Made by a program: the position numbers and the translations under genes
Origin: Lampris incognitus
Lineage: Eukaryota > Chordata > Actinopteri > Lampriformes > Lampridae
Direction: 5' to 3'
Assembly: GCF_029633865.1 (NCBI RefSeq)
Contig: NC_079223.1
Location: 32,924,923 to 32,988,922, forward strand
Length of the DNA stretch: 64,000 bases
Part shown: positions 59,820 to 64,000 of the stretch, piece after piece
Layout of the letters: every line of letters begins with the position of its first letter
Numbering within the stretch: position 1 is the first letter of the stretch
Notes under the pieces: generated by a model
What the model saw: the letters and a program-made list of their open reading frames with translations, nothing else
Databases searched by the model: none
Told to the model about the DNA's origin: nothing

Positions 59820-59925
59820 CTTTTTTTTTCTTTTTCTGATTTTCTCCCAATTTAGTGGCCAATCGATCCCTATTTTAATTCAAACTCCCACCCTCGTACT
59901 GCATGCGTTCGCCAACTAATCAAAA
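59820..59925 (-). mobile_element. SINE-like insert (family B), reverse orientation
   Basis: A T-run followed by CTCCCAATTTAGTGGCCAAT and CCCACCCTCGTACTGCATGC is the reverse complement of the insert core at 18361-18480. The T-run is the copied A-tail of a minus-strand retroposon. Retrotransposon sequence does not resume after it, so a deletion accompanied or followed insertion. Confidence 0.6.
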
Positions 59926-60723
59926 CATAATCTAAGTGCAAAATACAGAGAGAACTGAATCAGAAAACCTAAGTTGACTGATAGTGTTTTCTGTATATGA
60001 TAGATTTGACTTATTTTAAGACAAATGGTCCTTGCTGAGTAATCTCACATTTTGAAGATTTAACAATAATTAAATTGGTTGGTTTGAAAACTTCAGTGTT
60101 TCAACACAAGCAGTGTCCCAAAATGATTTGCATAAACTGAACCAAGCAGGTTTTATGGTGTACTTTCTACATCGAGTATTCAAGTTATAATGCCATTAAT
60201 AATAAAATGGTTCACTTCATTTGTCATTGTTTTTATTTTAAAGCGACTTTGAGTATTAGTAAAGCGCTATATAAGTTTATTATTATTATTATTATTTTAC
60301 ACAGAAAAGGGTCAATAGAAATCTACAGATATATAAAAAATAAGATAGGCTGCACATGCAAGAAATAATATAGGGTTTGACCTTATTATCTGCTCCAACA
60401 GCTGAGGAAACCAAGCTTTTTCTTTTTTCCTGATGTCTTTGTAGAAACCTCCCTGAAGATCATACAATGTTTTCAACCTCCACAGTTAGTTTCCTGTCGT
60501 CCAACGAGCCGATGACTGAAGAATGTTGATCCACTGGCTTGCTCTTCAGCTTGTGGATGGATGAATGCCTGACTACTAGAATGCAAAACAAGGTGTAGGA
60601 AAATGCTGTCCACTCCCATGATGTCATGTTAATTAACATAATAAAATAAACTATAGCCCACACGGTTCTATAATGATGAAATGAGAGCACATATAGCCTC
60701 TATTGTATTTTTGATAAAGGACA
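59926..60723. other. Non-coding stretch with LINE-type tail
   Basis: At about 60236-60297 AAAGCGCTATATAAGTTTAT followed by (TTA)n is a LINE-type 3' tail. 60340-60410 is a reverse copy of part of the dispersed repeat at 39890-40050. No gene was recognised. Confidence 0.4.
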
Positions 60724-60884
60724 TTTTTAAAGGGTCTATGATTGTTATGTGATACACTGAAACATGCTATGTTTTATATGTCAATATGAACCTGTTTTCA
60801 TTTTTAAAGGGTCTGTGATTGTTATGTGATACACTGAAACATGCTATGTTTGATATGTAACTATGAACACCAGTTTTCATTGTC
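60724..60884 (+). repeat. Tandem duplication of about 80 bp
   Basis: TTTTTAAAGGGTCTATGATT through TTTTCATT is repeated immediately. Both copies contain GTTATGTGATACACTGAAAC, with few differences. Confidence 0.75.
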
Positions 60885-62275
60885 CATTTTGGGGGAGTTC
60901 ATCCAGTCTCACTCCAAGTAAAAAGATATGAGGCCAAGTTTGCAATGGGGAGAGTCTTACTGTTCATTCAACAGGTAAGGGTGAGAGACACGTCGAGGTC
61001 AAACACTATTTATTGCATGTCTTCCTTCACCTGAAAGTAGCCATGTTTACCAATTACATGGGAGCTAGCTGTTTTTCTGTCAAGATATTATATTCTCTTT
61101 TTTTAAATTATTATTATTTCTGATTTTAGCCCATTTTGTTCAAGACTCCTCCAGGTCAAGACAACATATAGATCAGGTTTTTCAGCGAAACTGGTTCACC
61201 TGTTGTTCTCACTCCATACATCTTCCCCCCAGTTTCACCACATCCCAGGCATTATGGGAGGCCAGGGTTCAAATAACGCAGTATATCTTTCAGGGGAGTC
61301 CTTTTTTCCCCGCTACTCACGTGTCACATGCACGCGCATACATGGACGTGTGCGGTTAATTGCAGGGTTACTGCGAAAAGCAGCTACTATACAGAGAGGA
61401 TACTGTCAATAACCTTTCACTTCATACTGAGAAAATCTAGCCATGCAGGTAACACAACGAGATAGAAATCATTCACTGTTGGAATGTTTATCAGTCGAGC
61501 AAACAAAAACAAAAAAACCCACAGTGACTCGGCCAACAGTTTGTGCTATGCCTCTCCACAGATCAGACCTAGCTTAGATCACATGGCAACATCGTAACAT
61601 GTCCACAGGCTCAACTGTTGGTCTCAGACAAAACAGCCACAACCTAAATGCACACAAACGCCTATAGTAAAACATACTGGAGGCCACTTCACGATGATAA
61701 AACACCATAATACAGTACCCATCACACTTCTGTTCAACACCTTGCAAAAATAGAATTGAAACACCACGGTCCTAAATAAAATGTTAATACCACACAAGGT
61801 ACAGCATACAAGATGCAGGTGCATATCACACATTGGGGTTTCAGTCACGAAATGCCCCCCACCCCCACACATTTCTCATATGGGTGCCGATACAGCCAAC
61901 ACAGCCACATACAAGATACATTGTGACGTACTTTATTAGAATGTGAGAAGAGTACCTTTATTTTGAAGTTTATTTGCTCCCTCTAGCCTTCCTCACGCGA
62001 CTTTACTTCAAGAAATAGTTTGCTGCCTGATAGCAGTACAGTCCAGCTTTCCATGCGGAGTATCATATGTTTGCCCAGCTCCTGTGCTTATTGCTTCTAT
62101 CTACGTTTGTGCCTTGGAGAGCATCGTCTGTAAGTTCAGTTGCGACATTATTTAAGTGATTGATGATGTCTGTCATAAGAACTTCGTTGTATTCATGTTA
62201 ATACGAAGATAGCTATGTGTAACGTTAGCTTCTCCCATTTTCTGTTAGCTAGTTAGCCAGCCAGGCTTTCGGTTG
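60885..62275. other. Non-coding stretch
   Basis: About 60995-61110 repeats part of 39920-40050. A segment near 62000-62140 ends in CGTCTGTAAGTT, a good splice-donor match, and could be an untranslated exon, but nothing else supports it. No coding domain was seen. Confidence 0.3.
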
Positions 62276-62279
62276 CTAG

Positions 62280-62415
62280 TGTAAACTACTAATAAGACAC
62301 ATTAGCCCCTAGCTAACGGGTCTGACCCTTTAGCCGAGCGGTTAGTGATGTCGCCTTGTGGTGCAGTACACCCCCATATCGAATCCCGCACCGGGCAAGA
62401 AAATAACCGGTTACA
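62280..62415 (+). repeat. Left LTR of the TRIM, with tRNA-like boxes
   Basis: TG...CA, 136 bp. It includes a small hairpin (TTAG CCCCTAG CTAA region) upstream of the A box. Confidence 0.78.
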
Positions 62416-62518
62416 TTGGTGGCAGCGGTGGGATCCGGAAGTGCGCAGATCCTCAGAAGTCTCTTCGGAGCGCGGGAATAACAAAGCGCGAGGGCGCGCT
62501 TCCGGGGAGGGTGACGAC

Positions 62519-62653
62519 TGTAAACTAGTAATAAGACACGTTAGCTCCTATCTAACGGGTCTGACCCTTCAGCCGAGCGGTTAGTGATGTCGCCTTGTGG
62601 TGCAGTACACCCCGTATCGAATCCCGCACCGGGCAAGAAAATAACCGGTTACA
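62519..62653 (+). repeat. Right LTR of the TRIM, with tRNA-like boxes
   Basis: TG...CA, 135 bp, differing from the left LTR at several positions, so the insertion is not very recent. Confidence 0.78.
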
Positions 62654-62657
62654 CTAG

Positions 62658-63654
62658 TTAGCTGTGTCAGCTCCGTGGTAGAAATGTCACGTTATTCTGT
62701 TTGCCCGTATTCCGCCTATATTATAGCATATTGATCTATGTTATACGTACATTATTTACAATTAGTTCATAAGTCATTCATAAGTCGTGTGTGATGTCGT
62801 AATTCCTAGGTTACGTACAGCTATTTACATGCAGTTATGTAGCCTACAATTATTTACATGCAGTCATGTGCAGTTATTTACATGTGTTATGTAGTTATGT
62901 CATAGACATGTGATAACATTTTATAATTTATGCAATGTTTATTGAAACATTCTTTCTCTGTATTGCCACCCTATACAGTTTTACAAAAAAAGGGTTGAAT
63001 TCTCAATGTTCTTCAGTAAAGTTCCTCAACTTGGACCGGGACTCTGTATTTCTTGGGGATTCTTCATGTTGGCTATCTGTCGGCCTGTTTATACATGGAC
63101 ACAAACACGTAGGACAGAATATACATTATTGTAAACTGAGCTACTGTACACATCTATCGTTTTATTTATACATTCATGTGAGGCAGTGTGTTTGGACCCA
63201 ATTGCAGAGAAGAGTACTAAGTCGCTTTACTGGACTTCAGCAAACACACAATAACCCCAAAAACCACTGCGAAACAGGGCAGGCAGAAATGCAAACCAGA
63301 ATAAACATAAAATACTAAACAAAGGACAGACTCTCTCTCACACACAGAGGAGGCAGACGAGGGTTCAGGAGACGCAGACCGACGCGAAGCCTCTCCAAGA
63401 CTTCATGCCGTATGTTTGCAAAGCACCTGGTCAAATAGTCCCCAGCACAGGTGCACCTAATCACCGGTCCATCAAGGAAACTGGACGCAGGTGAACCAAA
63501 GCATCAATCAGAGGATGGCGAGCCCAGATCACAGACCATGACAGGTGCCCCTATTCACAGGCCAACCAGTACGCAGGTGCCACTCATACTGGCTGATTGC
63601 AGGCCGATAGGGAAATGTCACCTGTTGGCTGCTGGCCAGTGATCGTGTCAATCC
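62658..63654. other. Non-coding stretch
   Basis: About 62760-62900 has imperfect repeats of ACATGCAGTTATGTAG type. 63180-63560 looks like an interspersed repeat of unknown family, GC-richer than its surroundings. No gene was recognised. Confidence 0.35.
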
Positions 63655-63757
63655 ATCCAGCCATTATCCGAACCGCTTATCCTGCGGGGATGTTGGAGCC
63701 TATCCCAGCAGTCATTGGGCGGTACCCTGAACAGGCCACCAGGCCATCACAGGGCCG

Positions 63758-63788
<31 letters not shown>

Positions 63789-63850
63789 CATACCTAGGGG
63801 CATTTTAGTATGGCCGATTCACCTGACTTACTTTTATACATTTACACGTG
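63655..63850 (+). repeat. Dispersed repeat family A with internal (CA)n
   Basis: CCATCCAGCCATTATCCGAA through GGCCATCACAGGGCCGACAC, a (CA)n run at 63758-63785, then CCTAGGGGCATTTTAGTATG. It matches the reverse copies at 12395-12660 and 14050-14190. Confidence 0.65.
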
Positions 63851-64000
63851 TAATATTTAAGTTGTTATTTCGTGTCCCCTTGCCTACGAATGAATATTAG
63901 TTCCTACCTGCCATTTGTAGCGATTGGGGCGATCCCCGCGGAGTCAACAGAGTGGAATGGATGAACTCCAGACAAAAATCTTCATACCTCAGCTATTGAC

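Larger units (their letters stand above)
62280..62653 (+). mobile_element. TRIM: miniature LTR element with tRNA-like promoter inside its LTRs
   Basis: Two LTRs, 62280-62415 (136 bp) and 62519-62653 (135 bp), both run TGTAAACTA...GGTTACA. CTAG is duplicated at 62276-62279 and 62654-62657. The 103 bp interior starts with a primer-site-like TGGTGGCAGCGGTGGGATCC (tRNA-Leu-like with mismatches) and ends in a purine-rich GGGGAGGGTGACGAC. There is no coding capacity. Each LTR holds an A-box match (TAGCCGAGCGGT; CAGCC in the second copy) and a B-box-like TATCGAATCC about 45 bases on, as in tRNA genes. Structure and duplication show retroviral-type integration. Pol III transcription is inference. Confidence 0.8.

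Overview
The window is vertebrate, almost certainly teleost fish, genomic DNA. The evidence is two intron-containing Zic-family zinc-finger genes, a multi-exon NXPE-family gene, CA/GT microsatellites, tRNA-derived SINEs and many transposon classes typical of fish. Coding exons are short and separated by introns, and no bacterial-style operons are present. All calls come from reading the sequence by hand, with no database search.

Layout: 0.6-2.7 kb is a decayed Penelope-like element that carries a PIF/Harbinger MITE. About 3.05-3.2 kb holds a possible promoter and first exon on the minus strand. 4.3-10.7 kb is a head-to-head Zic pair: a strongly diverged three-exon Zic1/2/3-type gene on the minus strand with a one-base frame conflict, and a well-kept two-exon Zic4/5/6-type gene on the plus strand. 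They share a 1.7 kb upstream region. 10.7-17.4 kb is non-coding with dispersed repeats. 17.4-20.4 kb is a truncated Tc1 element next to a 2 kb foldback structure that encloses a purine/pyrimidine-alternating, Z-DNA-like core.

20.8-27.7 kb is an old Ty3-type LTR retrotransposon split by an apparently intact DD36E Tc1/mariner transposon. 28.4-32.8 kb is a young, apparently intact CsRn1-type retrotransposon with identical LTRs and a textbook -1 frameshift signal between gag and pol. 33.2-41.6 kb holds a two-LTR miniature element, hAT remnants, an endogenous-retrovirus LTR, a solo LTR and an intact SINE. 41.8-45.2 kb is an NXPE-family gene on the minus strand with an apparent internal deletion. 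47.6-57.0 kb is a Ty3-type element containing a second, intact, opposite-strand Ty3-type element, followed at 57.0-59.8 kb by a third cut off by a SINE-like repeat. 62.28-62.65 kb is a miniature LTR element (TRIM) whose LTRs contain a tRNA-like Pol III promoter.

The Zic pair is the only clear developmental-gene content. Most of the rest is a nested record of transposition whose order can be read from target-site duplications and LTR divergence. The most unusual items are the tRNA-promoter TRIM (and its LTR-TTAC-LTR relative at 33.2 kb), the diverged Zic partner, and the CsRn1 frameshift cassette.
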